Below are positions 15,631 through 24,853 of a DNA stretch of 35,491 nucleotides, in pieces. Source of the stretch: Planctomycetaceae bacterium (GTDB lineage Bacteria > Planctomycetota > Planctomycetia > Planctomycetales > Planctomycetaceae); assembly GCA_028284885.1 (NCBI GenBank), contig JANQQW010000246.1, positions 1-35,491 on the forward strand. The letters run 5' to 3'. The translations under genes and the position numbers were made by a program. The stretch's first letter is position 1. Each line of letters starts with the position of its first letter. Below the pieces are notes generated by a model. The model ran no database searches and was not told the origin of the DNA. It saw only the letters and a program-made list of their open reading frames with translations.

Positions 15631-16719
15631 TCAGAAGTCGTCCGGGTTGAGCAGCCCCTCGCCGTTCTGCTGTCCGTTCGACGTGAGGAGCTTCAGGTAG
15701 ACGATCGCGTTCACGTCCTCCGAGACGGCCCGGACGGAGCCGTCGCAGAGGAGGAAGTGGACGGTTCCGCTGTGATTGGACGAGGGCCGTTGGGCGTCGA
15801 GGTTGCCGATGTCGGCGTTGATGGCCGAGTTCCCGATGCTGGTGACGCCGGCGGTGGCGTAGTCGAGCGAGTCGAGACCGTTGAGGACCGAGGTCGAACT
15901 GCCGTCGACGACATGCGGTGCGTAGACGCCGAACAGGAAGTCCTCGAGCGTGACGCCGTTGTCGAGAGCGTCGAGGTTGCCGGCGCTGAGACTCTCGGTG
16001 AGCAGAGCGGTGTTCGTCAGACCGTCACCCTGCGAGATGAAGTCGAGCGTCATCTGCGGGTTGACGTCGAGGTTGAACCGTGCGGGCCAGAGGACGCCGG
16101 TCGAGAAGCCGACCTGAATGTCCGCCGGGTCCGTCCCCGTGATCGTGTTCGAGTTGACACCCGCGATGTAGTTGCCCGTGTTGAGCGGATGGTGGTGCGT
16201 CGTTCCCCCCATGGCCAACTCCCAACGGCCGTCGTCGACGAAGCCGCTGTTGCCCATGTAGCTGAGGCCGAGCGGGACCCCGGCCGCGTTGGGATCGTCC
16301 GGGCACTGGAAGACCGGGATGCTGACCTGAAGGGCCGCGGGGTAGACGTCGGCCGAGGAACTGCAGGTCAACCCCTGCACCCGGTCGACGACCTCCCGCG
16401 AGACCGCCGCCGAGTCGAGCGACGGCAGCAGCTGCGTCATCCAGGCCGAAGCGTACCGCTTCGGAGTGCAGTCGATCTTGCCGTTGTAGCCGTAGGGGAG
16501 TCGGCCGCGTGCCGAGGCGAAGTTGTGGAACGCGATTCCCAGGTTGTGCATGTTGTTCAGGCACTGCGCTCGCCGGGCGGCGGAACGGGCACTCTGGACG
16601 GCTGGGGTGATCAGTGAGATCAGCGTCGCGATGATCGAGATCACCACCAACAGTTCGATGAGGGTGAACCCTGCAGTCGAACGTGTCGAGGACTTTGGCG
16701 GACGGCGGACTGGCAACAC
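15631..16719 (-). CDS. DUF1559 protein with type IV prepilin-like N-terminus
   Basis: GTG start at 16719-16717 with GGGAG 8 nt upstream; 362 aa. After a basic leader, G17-FTLIELLVVISIIATLISL is the class III prepilin signal: cleavage after Gly17, Glu22 as the +5 residue, then the hydrophobic helix. It is followed by ARRAQCLNNMHNLGIAFHNF and ends with a SNHSGTVHFLLCDGSVRAVSEDV block, the two hallmarks of the DUF1559 (SBP_bac_10-like) family, which is greatly expanded in planctomycetes. It is probably a pilin- or pseudopilin-like surface protein; its exact function is not established. It converges on mgtE, with stops only 6 bp apart. Confidence 0.95.
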   Translation of the reverse strand: MLPVRRPPKSSTRSTAGFTLIELLVVISIIATLISLITPAVQSARSAARRAQCLNNMHNLGIAFHNFASARGRLPYGYNGKIDCTPKRYASAWMTQLLPSLDSAAVSREVVDRVQGLTCSSSADVYPAALQVSIPVFQCPDDPNAAGVPLGLSYMGNSGFVDDGRWELAMGGTTHHHPLNTGNYIAGVNSNTITGTDPADIQVGFSTGVLWPARFNLDVNPQMTLDFISQGDGLTNTALLTESLSAGNLDALDNGVTLEDFLFGVYAPHVVDGSSTSVLNGLDSLDYATAGVTSIGNSAINADIGNLDAQRPSSNHSGTVHFLLCDGSVRAVSEDVNAIVYLKLLTSNGQQNGEGLLNPDDF

Positions 16720-16918
16720 GGATCGGCTCCCGATGACGGTTGGGGGAAAACTGCATCCTCGACTTCCAAACGTGAATCGACAAGATCGCCCACTCGGGTT
16801 TCACACGATGTTCACGTGCAGGGCCTCGCGTTGCGACTCGGCGGCCGACTCGCGACGATACGCAGGCTGGCCAATGCGGAGAGACGGGCACGTTCCCAGT
16901 CAGGAAGGTGGAAACGAC

Positions 16919-19021
16919 GTGAGTGAGACGACCCCCAGCGAAGGCAACCCCCTGCTCGTCTCGGACGGGCTGCCCCGGTACGACGAGATCGTCGCGGACC
17001 ACGTCGGGCCGGGGGTGGAGACGCTCCTCGCCGAGGGCGAGACCCAGCTCGCCGCGTTGGAGTCGCGTGTCGAACCGACCTGGGAGGGGTTGGTCGAGCC
17101 GCTCGACGCAATGGGGCGGGCGTTCGAGTACGGCTGGGCTCCGGTGTCGCACCTGTGCAGCGTGATGAACTCGACGGAACTTCGCGAGGCCCACGAGGCG
17201 GTGCAGCCGAAGGTCGTCGCGTTCGGGCTGCGGTCGAGCCAGAGCAAGCCGTTGTACGAGGCGGCCAAGCAGCTCCGCGAGGGGCCGAACTGGGAGTCGC
17301 TGGACGAGGCCCAGCAGCGAATCGTCGAGGAACGGCTTCGTGACGCCGAGCTCGCCGGCATCGGGCTCGAGGGGGCCGACCGCGAGCGGTTCAACGAGAT
17401 CGCCAGCGAGCTCGCCCGGTTGAGCACGACGTTCTCCAACCACGTCCTCGACGCGACGAAGGAGTACGCGCTCGACCTGGCGGACACGGCCGACGCCGAA
17501 GGGCTGCCGGACAGCCTGCGGCAGCTGGCGGCGGACAGCTGGAGCAAGGCCCACCCGGACGAGTCGCCGGCGACGCCGGACGCCGGCCCGTGGCGGATCA
17601 CGCTGGCGATCCCCTGCTTCATGCCGTTCATGCAGCACTGCCGGGACCGGTCTCTCCGCGAGGAGGTCTACCGGGCGTTCGTCACACGGGCGTCGTTCGG
17701 CGAGCACGACAACTCGCCGCTGATCCCCGAGATTCTGCGACTGCGTCGCGAGAAGGCGAAGCTCCTCGGCTTCGAGGACTACGCGTCGCTGAGCCTCGCG
17801 ACGAAGATGGCCCCGAGTCCGGCGGCCGTGCGGGAGATGCTCGAGGAGCTGCGGGTCGCCTCCTGGGAGCCAGCCGAGGCGGACCTCGCGGACGTGACGG
17901 CACTCGCCGCGGAGAACGGGGCGCCGACGCCGCTCGCCCACTGGGACCTCGCGTTCTGGTCCGAACGGCTCCGCGAGTCGCGGTTCCAGTTCACCGACGA
18001 GGAGCTGCGACCCTACTTCTCGCTGGAGCGCGTGCTGGACGGCCTGTTCGCCCTGTGCGGCCGGCTGTTCGGCATCACGGTGCGGCCCGCCGACGCGCCG
18101 TTGTGGCACGAGGACGTCCGCTTCTACGACGTGCTGGACGAGTCCGGCACGCACGTCGCATCGTTCTACCTCGACCCCTACGTCCGCCCGGGACTGAAGC
18201 GGGACGGGGCGTGGATGAACACCTGCGTCTCGCGACGGTGGCTGAGCGGCGAGAACGGCGAGCGGACGCTGCAGGTGCCGGTGGCCCACCTCGTCTGTAA
18301 CTCGACCCCACCGGTCGGCGACCGCCCCTCGCTGATGACGTTCCGCGAGGTCGAGACGCTGTTCCACGAGTTCGGCCACGGCCTGCAGCACATGATGACG
18401 ACCGTGGACTACCCGGACGCCGCCGGGATCAGCGGGGTCGAGTGGGACGCTGTCGAGCTGCCGTCGCAGTTCATGGAGAACTGGTGCTACCACCGGCCGA
18501 CGCTGCTGGGGATGACGGCCCACTGGGAGACGGGGGAGCCGTTGCCGGAGGCGCTGTTCGAGAAGATCGTCGCGGCCCGGACGTTCCAGTCGGGTACGTT
18601 GATGCTGCGGCAGCTGCTCTTCGGCCTGACCGACATCGAGTTGCACGAACGGTTCGACCCGGACGGCGACGAGTCGGCGTTCGACGCCCAGCGGCGGATT
18701 GCGGAGAAGACGTCCGTGCTGCCGATGCTGCCGGAGAACCGCAGCCTGTGTGCGTTCCAGCACATCTTCGCCGGCGGGTACGCGGCCGGGTACTACAGCT
18801 ACAAGTGGGCGGAGGTGCTCTCCGCCGACGCGTTCGCCGCCTTCGAGGAGGCCGGGCTCGACGACGAGTCGGCCGTCGCCGAGACCGGCCGGCGGTTCCG
18901 GGACACGGTGCTTGCCCTCGGCGGCGGGCGACACCCGATGGACGTCTTCAAGGACTTCCGCGGCCGCGAGCCCTCGACCGAGGCGTTGCTCCGTCACACG
19001 GGACTGAAGTCGGGTGCGTGA
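16919..19021 (+). CDS. M3-family metallopeptidase (oligopeptidase A type)
   Basis: GTG start at 16919 after AGGAAGG; the frame is open to 16523 but the extra residues run through the spacer and into the opposing gene. 700 aa, typical of PrlC/OpdA. The zinc site HEFGH is at 483-487 and the third ligand is expected to be Glu513 in GVEWDAVELPSQFMENW; both match oligopeptidase A closely. The C-terminal LCAFQHIFAGGYAAGYYSYKWAEVLSAD block completes the substrate channel. Oligopeptidases of this family degrade short peptides, including cleaved signal peptides, in the cytoplasm; no signal peptide is present here. The stop overlaps the next gene by 8 nt. Confidence 0.95.
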   Translation: MSETTPSEGNPLLVSDGLPRYDEIVADHVGPGVETLLAEGETQLAALESRVEPTWEGLVEPLDAMGRAFEYGWAPVSHLCSVMNSTELREAHEAVQPKVVAFGLRSSQSKPLYEAAKQLREGPNWESLDEAQQRIVEERLRDAELAGIGLEGADRERFNEIASELARLSTTFSNHVLDATKEYALDLADTADAEGLPDSLRQLAADSWSKAHPDESPATPDAGPWRITLAIPCFMPFMQHCRDRSLREEVYRAFVTRASFGEHDNSPLIPEILRLRREKAKLLGFEDYASLSLATKMAPSPAAVREMLEELRVASWEPAEADLADVTALAAENGAPTPLAHWDLAFWSERLRESRFQFTDEELRPYFSLERVLDGLFALCGRLFGITVRPADAPLWHEDVRFYDVLDESGTHVASFYLDPYVRPGLKRDGAWMNTCVSRRWLSGENGERTLQVPVAHLVCNSTPPVGDRPSLMTFREVETLFHEFGHGLQHMMTTVDYPDAAGISGVEWDAVELPSQFMENWCYHRPTLLGMTAHWETGEPLPEALFEKIVAARTFQSGTLMLRQLLFGLTDIELHERFDPDGDESAFDAQRRIAEKTSVLPMLPENRSLCAFQHIFAGGYAAGYYSYKWAEVLSADAFAAFEEAGLDDESAVAETGRRFRDTVLALGGGRHPMDVFKDFRGREPSTEALLRHTGLKSGA

Positions 19022-20588
19022 GGGGCCGGCGTCCACGGGGGCCGACGTCCCGACCGGAAGGTCCCGGTCGCTGGCACGGGCGGGGGGGCTGCTCGTCCTG
19101 GCGTCCGCGCTGACGCGGTTGGTGTCGCTCGGCAAGGAGGTCTACGTCGCCGGGGTGATGGGAACCGGCACGGCCGTCGACGCGTACTCGCTCGCCGTGC
19201 TCGTCCCCTGGGTCGGGATGGCGTTGTTCGTCAACGGCCTGCGACCCGCGTTCCAGAACCGCTACGCCCTCTACGAGCGAGAAGGGCCCGACGCCGCGAC
19301 ACGATTCGCGAATCTCTACGTGACCCACTCGTTGGCGGTCGGGACGGTCGGAGCGGTGATCGCCGTCCTCGTGCTGCCCGGGCTGCTGCCGCTGGCGTCG
19401 CGGGGCAACGCAGGATTGTCGGCAGCGATGTCGGCCCTCGTCGTTCCAGCCGCCGCGACCTTGCCGCCGATGATCGCGACCACCTGCCTGACGGCCCTCC
19501 TCAACGTTCGGAGACGGTTCGCCTGGCCTCAGCTCACGGCCATGCTGCCGGCCGTCGTGGTCGCCGGGATGGTCGCGACCACGCCCGACGTCGACGCGAC
19601 GACGCTCGTCTGGGGCATGGCCTACGGCTTCGTTGTGCAGTCTCTCGTGTTGCTCGCGATGACGGTCGCGATCGGACATCGCTGGGGGCTCGCCTGGTTC
19701 GGACCGGGCACGCGAGTCCTGTGGACGGTCGGCGGGTCGCTGGTCGCCGTCAGCCTGTTCGACGTCGGCCTGTCCCTGACGGACCGCACGATGTCGTCGG
19801 GGCTGCCGGAAGGGAGCCTCAGCGTGCTGCACTGGAGCTCGATGCTCCGGGACTTCTTCGTCGCGACCGTCGTCGCGTCGGTCTCGGCGGTGCTGATCCC
19901 CGAACTCGGCCGGCAGGCGGCGGACCGGTCGGACGAGTCGCTGCGACGAACGTGCAGCCGGCTGCTGCGACTCGGAACGCTCCTCGTGCTGCCGATCTCG
20001 TCGTGGTTGGTGGTCGCGGGGCCACTCGTCCTGTCGCTCGCCGGTTACGGAGCACTCGAGAACGCGGACGGCCGACGAATCGGCCTCTGCCTCGCCGGGT
20101 ACGCGTACTCGTTGCCCGGAGCACTGCTGTTCCCGCTGTTGCTGCAGGTACTCGTGGCACGGGGGCGAACGCGGACGGTCGTGTTGCTCGCGTCGCTTGG
20201 AAGCCTCGTTCCGAACGTCATTCTGAACGCCCTGCTGATCGGGCCGTACGGGGTGGTCGGGGTCGCGGTGGCGACGTCCCTCACGTCGACCGTCGCCGCC
20301 CTCCTGGCGACCGTCGCCGTCCGTCGAGTCGTCGGGCTCGAAGACGAGCCGCAGGTGGTCGCAACGGTCGCGACGGCGCTCGTCGCCTCGACCCTGGCAA
20401 CCGTCGTCGGAGCCCTGCTTCCCGGCCCGACGGTTTCCGACGGATCGGTCGTCCTCGCGATCCTCGCCCGCACGGCCGTCGTGGTCCTCGCCTACGCGAC
20501 GGTGGTGTTCGCCGGCCCCTCCCGCCGTGATGCAGTCGCGATGCTCGCACTGTTCCGTGTGGCCGTCGCTCGAAGGGGGGCCACGTGA
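19014..20588 (+). CDS. MurJ/MVIN-type lipid-linked oligosaccharide flippase
   Basis: GTG start at 19014, overlapping the end of the peptidase gene by 8 nt, though translation could also begin a little later. 524 aa with about 12-14 hydrophobic helices. The opening LASALTRLVSLGKEVYVAGVMGTGTAVDAYSLAVLVPW corresponds to the first MurJ helices (R-x(3-4)-G-x-x-R/K-E...G-x-G-x-x-x-D-A). RPAFQNRYALYEREG and later ELGRQAADRSDESLRRTCSRLL fit the cytoplasmic loops of the MVIN family. MurJ flips lipid II. Because a GT4 glycosyltransferase follows directly, this copy may instead move a lipid-linked polysaccharide precursor. The divergence from textbook MurJ is considerable, so I do not give a gene name. 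Confidence 0.82.
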   Translation: MREGPASTGADVPTGRSRSLARAGGLLVLASALTRLVSLGKEVYVAGVMGTGTAVDAYSLAVLVPWVGMALFVNGLRPAFQNRYALYEREGPDAATRFANLYVTHSLAVGTVGAVIAVLVLPGLLPLASRGNAGLSAAMSALVVPAAATLPPMIATTCLTALLNVRRRFAWPQLTAMLPAVVVAGMVATTPDVDATTLVWGMAYGFVVQSLVLLAMTVAIGHRWGLAWFGPGTRVLWTVGGSLVAVSLFDVGLSLTDRTMSSGLPEGSLSVLHWSSMLRDFFVATVVASVSAVLIPELGRQAADRSDESLRRTCSRLLRLGTLLVLPISSWLVVAGPLVLSLAGYGALENADGRRIGLCLAGYAYSLPGALLFPLLLQVLVARGRTRTVVLLASLGSLVPNVILNALLIGPYGVVGVAVATSLTSTVAALLATVAVRRVVGLEDEPQVVATVATALVASTLATVVGALLPGPTVSDGSVVLAILARTAVVVLAYATVVFAGPSRRDAVAMLALFRVAVARRGAT

Positions 20589-21796
20589 CGACCGACGAGA
20601 GTCCTCCGAAAGCGGAACCGGTTCGGCTGCAAATCGTGATTCCCTCGCTGCACGGCGCCGGCGCGGAGCGGTTCTTCAGTTCGCTCAGCCACGCGCTCGT
20701 CGAACGGGGCGTGGTCGTCGAGTGGCTGCTGCTCGAAGACGAGGTTCGTTTCGACTTCGCCGGCGAGAAGGTCGTGTGCGACGCCTATCGACCGACCGAC
20801 TCCGAGGACGGCACCTCGCGGGGCCTCCGCGGCCGCTGGCGGATGCTGACGAACCTGTTCCGCATCGTCCGCTTCGTTCGCCGGGCCAACCGCCGCTTCC
20901 GGCCGCAAGCGACGATCGTCGTTCCGGTCGTCGGAGAACTGCACTACGCAACCACCCTGCTCTGCTGGCTGCGGTCGCTGGTGGGAGTGTGGAGCGGGTC
21001 GATCCTGCTCTACGAGGGGACGATGCAGAGCCTCGCCTTCCCGGGGGCGACGTGGCGAGGTCGGCTCGTTCGCCGCCTCCGCTTCCACTGCCTGCGAACG
21101 GTCGACCAGGTCGTGGCGATCTCGCGGGCCGTCCACGACGACCTCGTCGCAGGGTTCCCCGTCCGGACCGATCGACTCCGCGTGATCCCGCAGGGGCTCG
21201 ATCTCGAGCACGTCCGCCGGCAGGCGACCGCCGACCTGCCGAGCGGCTGGCCGTCGGGCGTCCCCGTCGTCCTCGCGGTCGGGCGGCTGATACCGTTGAA
21301 GCGACACGACCTGTTGATCGAGGCGTTCGAGCGAATCGACGTCGCGCAGCCCCCGCATCTCGTCCTCGCCGGCGTCGGCCCGCTTCAGGAGGAGTTGCAG
21401 AAGCGCAAGCGGAACAGTCCGGCTCGGGACCGGATCCACCTCGTCGGTTGGGTGTCGAATCCGTTTCCGATGATGCGCGCGGCTGACGTGTTCGTGCTGA
21501 CGTCGGAGCAAGAGGCGTTCGGGAACGTGCTCGTCGAGGCGATGACCTGCGGCTGTCCCGTCGTCTGTTTCGACGGTTTCGGTGCCCCGGCGGAGATCAC
21601 CGTCGACGGATCGGTCGGGACGCTCGTGCCGATGGGCGACGTCGAGGCACTCGGGCAGGCCGTGCGGCGGTGGCTCACCGAGCCCCCCCATGCCGAAGCG
21701 CTCGCTGAACGTGGGGAACGCCGGGCGGCCGAGTTCGCCATCGACCACATCGCCGGTCGGTACCTGCGGCTCTTCGACGAACTGGGCGACCCTTAA
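20585..21796 (+). CDS. Family 4 glycosyltransferase (GT-B fold)
   Basis: GTG start at 20585 in a GTGA overlap with the flippase stop, so translation is coupled. 403 aa. The N-terminal Rossmann domain begins QIVIPSLHGAGAERFFSSLSHALVERG, the GAER signature of GT4 enzymes. The C-terminal domain has VVLAVGRLIPLKRHDLLIEAF, LVLAGVGPL, HLVGWVSNPF and EAFGNVLVE (about 309-317). The last of these is the E-x7-E retaining-transferase motif that contacts the nucleotide-sugar donor. It should be a cytoplasmic or membrane-associated enzyme adding a sugar in envelope or exopolysaccharide synthesis together with the preceding flippase. Donor and acceptor are unknown. Confidence 0.93.
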   Translation: MTTDESPPKAEPVRLQIVIPSLHGAGAERFFSSLSHALVERGVVVEWLLLEDEVRFDFAGEKVVCDAYRPTDSEDGTSRGLRGRWRMLTNLFRIVRFVRRANRRFRPQATIVVPVVGELHYATTLLCWLRSLVGVWSGSILLYEGTMQSLAFPGATWRGRLVRRLRFHCLRTVDQVVAISRAVHDDLVAGFPVRTDRLRVIPQGLDLEHVRRQATADLPSGWPSGVPVVLAVGRLIPLKRHDLLIEAFERIDVAQPPHLVLAGVGPLQEELQKRKRNSPARDRIHLVGWVSNPFPMMRAADVFVLTSEQEAFGNVLVEAMTCGCPVVCFDGFGAPAEITVDGSVGTLVPMGDVEALGQAVRRWLTEPPHAEALAERGERRAAEFAIDHIAGRYLRLFDELGDP

Positions 21797-21877
21797 GGCA
21801 TTTTACAGCATGCGCTTGCGGCAGAACGCAACAGGCGGCCGTAACGCCGAGCGGGGTGGGGACCCATCCACAATCAA

Positions 21878-21907
21878 TTGGATTCCGATGGGCTTCCGTG
21901 GTAGAAT
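21878..21907 (+). promoter_or_regulatory. Candidate sigma70-type promoter of the DUF1592-DUF1552 pair
   Basis: TTGGAT at 21878-21883 and TAGAAT at 21902-21907 with an 18-nt spacer, about 100 nt before the ATG at 22010. It lies in a relatively AT-rich part of the 213-bp spacer after the glycosyltransferase gene. Confidence 0.55.
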
Positions 21908-22009
21908 CCCGCACCGGCCAAACGGGACGACTGGCCGTCCCGCCTAGTTTCCCTCCATCCCCCTCGGCCAAACCCAAGGCCCGCGGGTCTCCTCCCTTGA
22001 GACTCGAAC

Positions 22010-24853
22010 ATGCTGATCACCGTCACCTGCCCCACCTGCGGTTTCCGCTTCAAAGTGGAGGGACGGTACGCCGGTCGGCAGGGGCGATGTCCCGAGGCCG
22101 GCTGCAACGCGACCTACAAGGTCCCGCGGGTGGAGTCGGCGGCTCCTGTGGCCGCAACGCGAACCGGGGCGGTCAGCCCGGAGGTGGTCGAGCAGCGACC
22201 GCAGCCGCGAGCCGAGGCCGTCGCAGTCGTCGAAGCGGGACCGGTTCCGGAACGCGTGTCTCGCCCAGCCCCCCTGGCGGCCGAACGCGTCACCGGTCCG
22301 TCGATCGCCGCGACAAGACCAGTCGAGTCCACGCGGACGCGTCCGCGTTCACGCCCGGTCCAGCGTGCGGCCACGCCGTCCGTTCGACCAGCACCGACGG
22401 CGGCGGCCCCGCGGTCGAACGAGGCACCGTCCCCAGCGCCGACGTCTCCGCAGTCGTGGAAGCGTTGGGTGTACCCGGGCGGTGTCGCGATGGCCTTGCT
22501 GTCGCTCGTCGTACTGGGGGCGACGTTCCTGCAGGACGGCTCGGACGAGGCGGCCGCCGACGCCGAAACGCAACCCGTCGATCCCGCCGTTCGTCAGGCG
22601 GCGATCGAGGCCCGGGACGCCGACCTCTCGACGCGGTTCGGCCAGCACGTGGGGCCGTTCCTGACGAAGTACTGCAACGACTGCCACGGCGACGCGTTGG
22701 CCGAGGGAGGTCTCGACTTCACGAAGTACCGCGACGTCGAGTCCGTGCGGGGCGACCGCGAGAAGTGGGAGCACGTGGAGGCGATGCTCGCCATCCGCGC
22801 CATGCCCCCCGCCGACCACGACCCGCTGCCGACCGAGCCCGAGCGGAAGCAGATGCTGGCCTGGCTCGACGAGGCGCTCGGCGTGGACTGCTCGCTCGAG
22901 CGGGATCCGGGCCGCGTCACGATCCGACGCCTGAACCGCAAAGAGTACTCGAACACGGTCCGCGACCTCGTCGGCATCGACTTCGACCCGGCGAAGGACT
23001 TCCCGTCGGACGACGTCGGGTACGGCTTCGACAACATCGGCGACGTCCTCTCCCTGCCGCCGCTGCTCCTCGAGAAGTACGTCGACGCCGCCGAGCGGAT
23101 CACGGAGGCGGCGATCGACGTGGACGCCTTCGAGCCGTTCGAGAAGTCCTACTCCGACCGGCAGCTGCTGGTCGACGGACGCCCGAACGCGCGGGGCGGC
23201 CAGTTCGTCACGCTCGCGTCGTCGGGCGAGGTGCAGGCCGACGTCGACTGGCCGCGGGACGGCAGGTACGAGGTGCGGATCGAGGCGTCGGCGGACCAGG
23301 CGGGTGACGAGCCGGCGCGCATGGAGTTCAAACTGGCCGGTCGCTCGGTCAAGACGTTCGACGTGACGGGCCGCCGGAAGACCAAGGTGTACGTGGCGAC
23401 GGTCGAGGCGAAGAAGGGCCGCGGCCGCGTCGCCGCCCGTTTCGTCAACGACTACTACAACCCGGGGGCCCCGAACCCGAACGAGCGCGACCGCAACCTG
23501 CACGTCGGCTCGTTCGAGGTCCGCAGTCTCGACGGTCCCGGTCGGGACGCGCTGGCGGCAACGCATCGAAAGCTGATACCGGTTCGACCCGGCGACGGGA
23601 CGAGTACTCGGGAGGCAGCGTTACGGGCACTGCGACCGTTCGCGAAGCGGGCGTTCCGCCGACCGGTCGACGACGCCGAACTCGACAAGTACGTGGCGCT
23701 CGTCGAGATGGTCGTCGAGAACGGCGACTCGTTCGAGCGAGCGATGCAGATCGCGATGCAGGGCGTTCTCGTCTCGCCCCACTTCCTGTTCCGGCTGGAG
23801 GGCGACCCGGCGGCCGCGAGCGAACGGGAACTGGACGACTGGGAGCTCGCCACGCGGCTCTCGTACTTCCTCTGGAGCACGATGCCCGACGACGAACTGT
23901 TCCAACTCGCGGAGGCCGGCCGCCTGCACGAACCGGACGTGTTGGACGCCCAGGTGCGGCGGATGCTCCGCGACGGACGCTCGCGGGCCCTCGTCGAGAA
24001 CTTCGGCGGGCAGTGGCTCAACCTCGGTCAGCTGGACGAGATTCGCCCGGACACGAAGACGTTCAAGGGCTTCGACGAGCAGCTGAAGCAGGACATGAAG
24101 CGGGAGACGCTCGCGTTCTTCGAGTGGGTGATGCGGCAGGACCGAAGCGTGCTCGACTTCCTCGGTGCGAAGAAGACGTTCGTGAACGAACGGCTCGCCG
24201 AGCACTACGGAATCGAGGGCGTTCGCGGCGAGACGCTGCGGGAGGTCTCGCTGGACGGGCTGCCGCGAGCCGGCGTGCTGACGCAGGGGAGCGTGCTGCT
24301 TCTCACCAGCAACCCGAATCGCACGTCGCCGGTCAAGCGGGGCAAGTGGATCATGGAGAACCTGCTGGGCACGCCCCCGCCCGAGGCCCCGCCGAACGTC
24401 CCCACGCTCGAGGAGGCCGCCGAGGCGAACCCCGGCGCGACCCTCCGCGAGCAACTCGAACTGCACCGCGAGGACCCGGTCTGCCGATCCTGTCACGAGC
24501 AGATGGACACGCTCGGGTTCGGGTTCGAGACGTTCGACGCCGTCGGCCGGTTCCGGACGATGGACGGCGGGCACGCGATCGACGCCTCGGGCGTGCTGCC
24601 CTCCGGAAAGAAGTTCAACGGCCCGGTCGACCTGATCACGCTGCTGCAGTCTGAGCCGGAGCCGTTCGTGCGGAACCTGTCCGCCAAGATGCTGACCTAC
24701 GCACTCGGCCGTGGCCTCGAGTACTACGACGAGTGCGCCGTCGACGAGATCGCCGAGAACGTCGCGAAGGGCGACCACCGCTTCTCGCGGATGGTGCTCG
24801 AGGTCGTTCGCAGTGACCCGTTCCTCAAACGCAGGGGAGTCGAGAAACCATGA
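22010..24853 (+). CDS. Zinc-ribbon / transmembrane / DUF1592-family cytochrome-like fusion protein
   Basis: ATG start at 22010; 947 aa. Residues 1-40 form a short zinc-ribbon-like module with Cys7, Cys10, Cys27 and Cys32, similar to MJ0042-type fingers. Residues 45-150 are low complexity (Pro, Ala, Arg). A single transmembrane helix follows (about 155-173, WVYPGGVAMALLSLVVLGATFL). The outer part has a haem-binding-like CNDCH at 222-226. After it come the conserved DUF1587, DUF1595, DUF1592, DUF1588 and DUF1585 blocks, including RRLNRKEYSNTVRDL, AFRRPVDDAELDKYV, ATRLSYFLWSTMPDDEL, LLTSNPNRTSPVKRGKW and LSAKMLTYALGRGLEY. A second CRSCH is at 825-829. The predicted arrangement is finger inside, cytochrome-like domains outside. 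Usual members have a signal peptide instead of a zinc ribbon. The function of the family is unknown. It is coupled to the DUF1552 gene by a 4-nt overlap. Confidence 0.93.
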   Translation: MLITVTCPTCGFRFKVEGRYAGRQGRCPEAGCNATYKVPRVESAAPVAATRTGAVSPEVVEQRPQPRAEAVAVVEAGPVPERVSRPAPLAAERVTGPSIAATRPVESTRTRPRSRPVQRAATPSVRPAPTAAAPRSNEAPSPAPTSPQSWKRWVYPGGVAMALLSLVVLGATFLQDGSDEAAADAETQPVDPAVRQAAIEARDADLSTRFGQHVGPFLTKYCNDCHGDALAEGGLDFTKYRDVESVRGDREKWEHVEAMLAIRAMPPADHDPLPTEPERKQMLAWLDEALGVDCSLERDPGRVTIRRLNRKEYSNTVRDLVGIDFDPAKDFPSDDVGYGFDNIGDVLSLPPLLLEKYVDAAERITEAAIDVDAFEPFEKSYSDRQLLVDGRPNARGGQFVTLASSGEVQADVDWPRDGRYEVRIEASADQAGDEPARMEFKLAGRSVKTFDVTGRRKTKVYVATVEAKKGRGRVAARFVNDYYNPGAPNPNERDRNLHVGSFEVRSLDGPGRDALAATHRKLIPVRPGDGTSTREAALRALRPFAKRAFRRPVDDAELDKYVALVEMVVENGDSFERAMQIAMQGVLVSPHFLFRLEGDPAAASERELDDWELATRLSYFLWSTMPDDELFQLAEAGRLHEPDVLDAQVRRMLRDGRSRALVENFGGQWLNLGQLDEIRPDTKTFKGFDEQLKQDMKRETLAFFEWVMRQDRSVLDFLGAKKTFVNERLAEHYGIEGVRGETLREVSLDGLPRAGVLTQGSVLLLTSNPNRTSPVKRGKWIMENLLGTPPPEAPPNVPTLEEAAEANPGATLREQLELHREDPVCRSCHEQMDTLGFGFETFDAVGRFRTMDGGHAIDASGVLPSGKKFNGPVDLITLLQSEPEPFVRNLSAKMLTYALGRGLEYYDECAVDEIAENVAKGDHRFSRMVLEVVRSDPFLKRRGVEKP

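Noticed and set aside
16025-19135. A 1036-codon minus-strand open frame antisense to the M3 peptidase
   Set aside because: Arg/Val/Leu-rich low-information translation typical of shadow frames. The plus-strand gene has the full HEFGH motif.
22114-22374. Possible small gene antisense to the low-complexity linker of the DUF1592 protein
   Set aside because: It is only the mirror of a Pro/Ala/Arg-rich coding stretch, with no start signals of its own.
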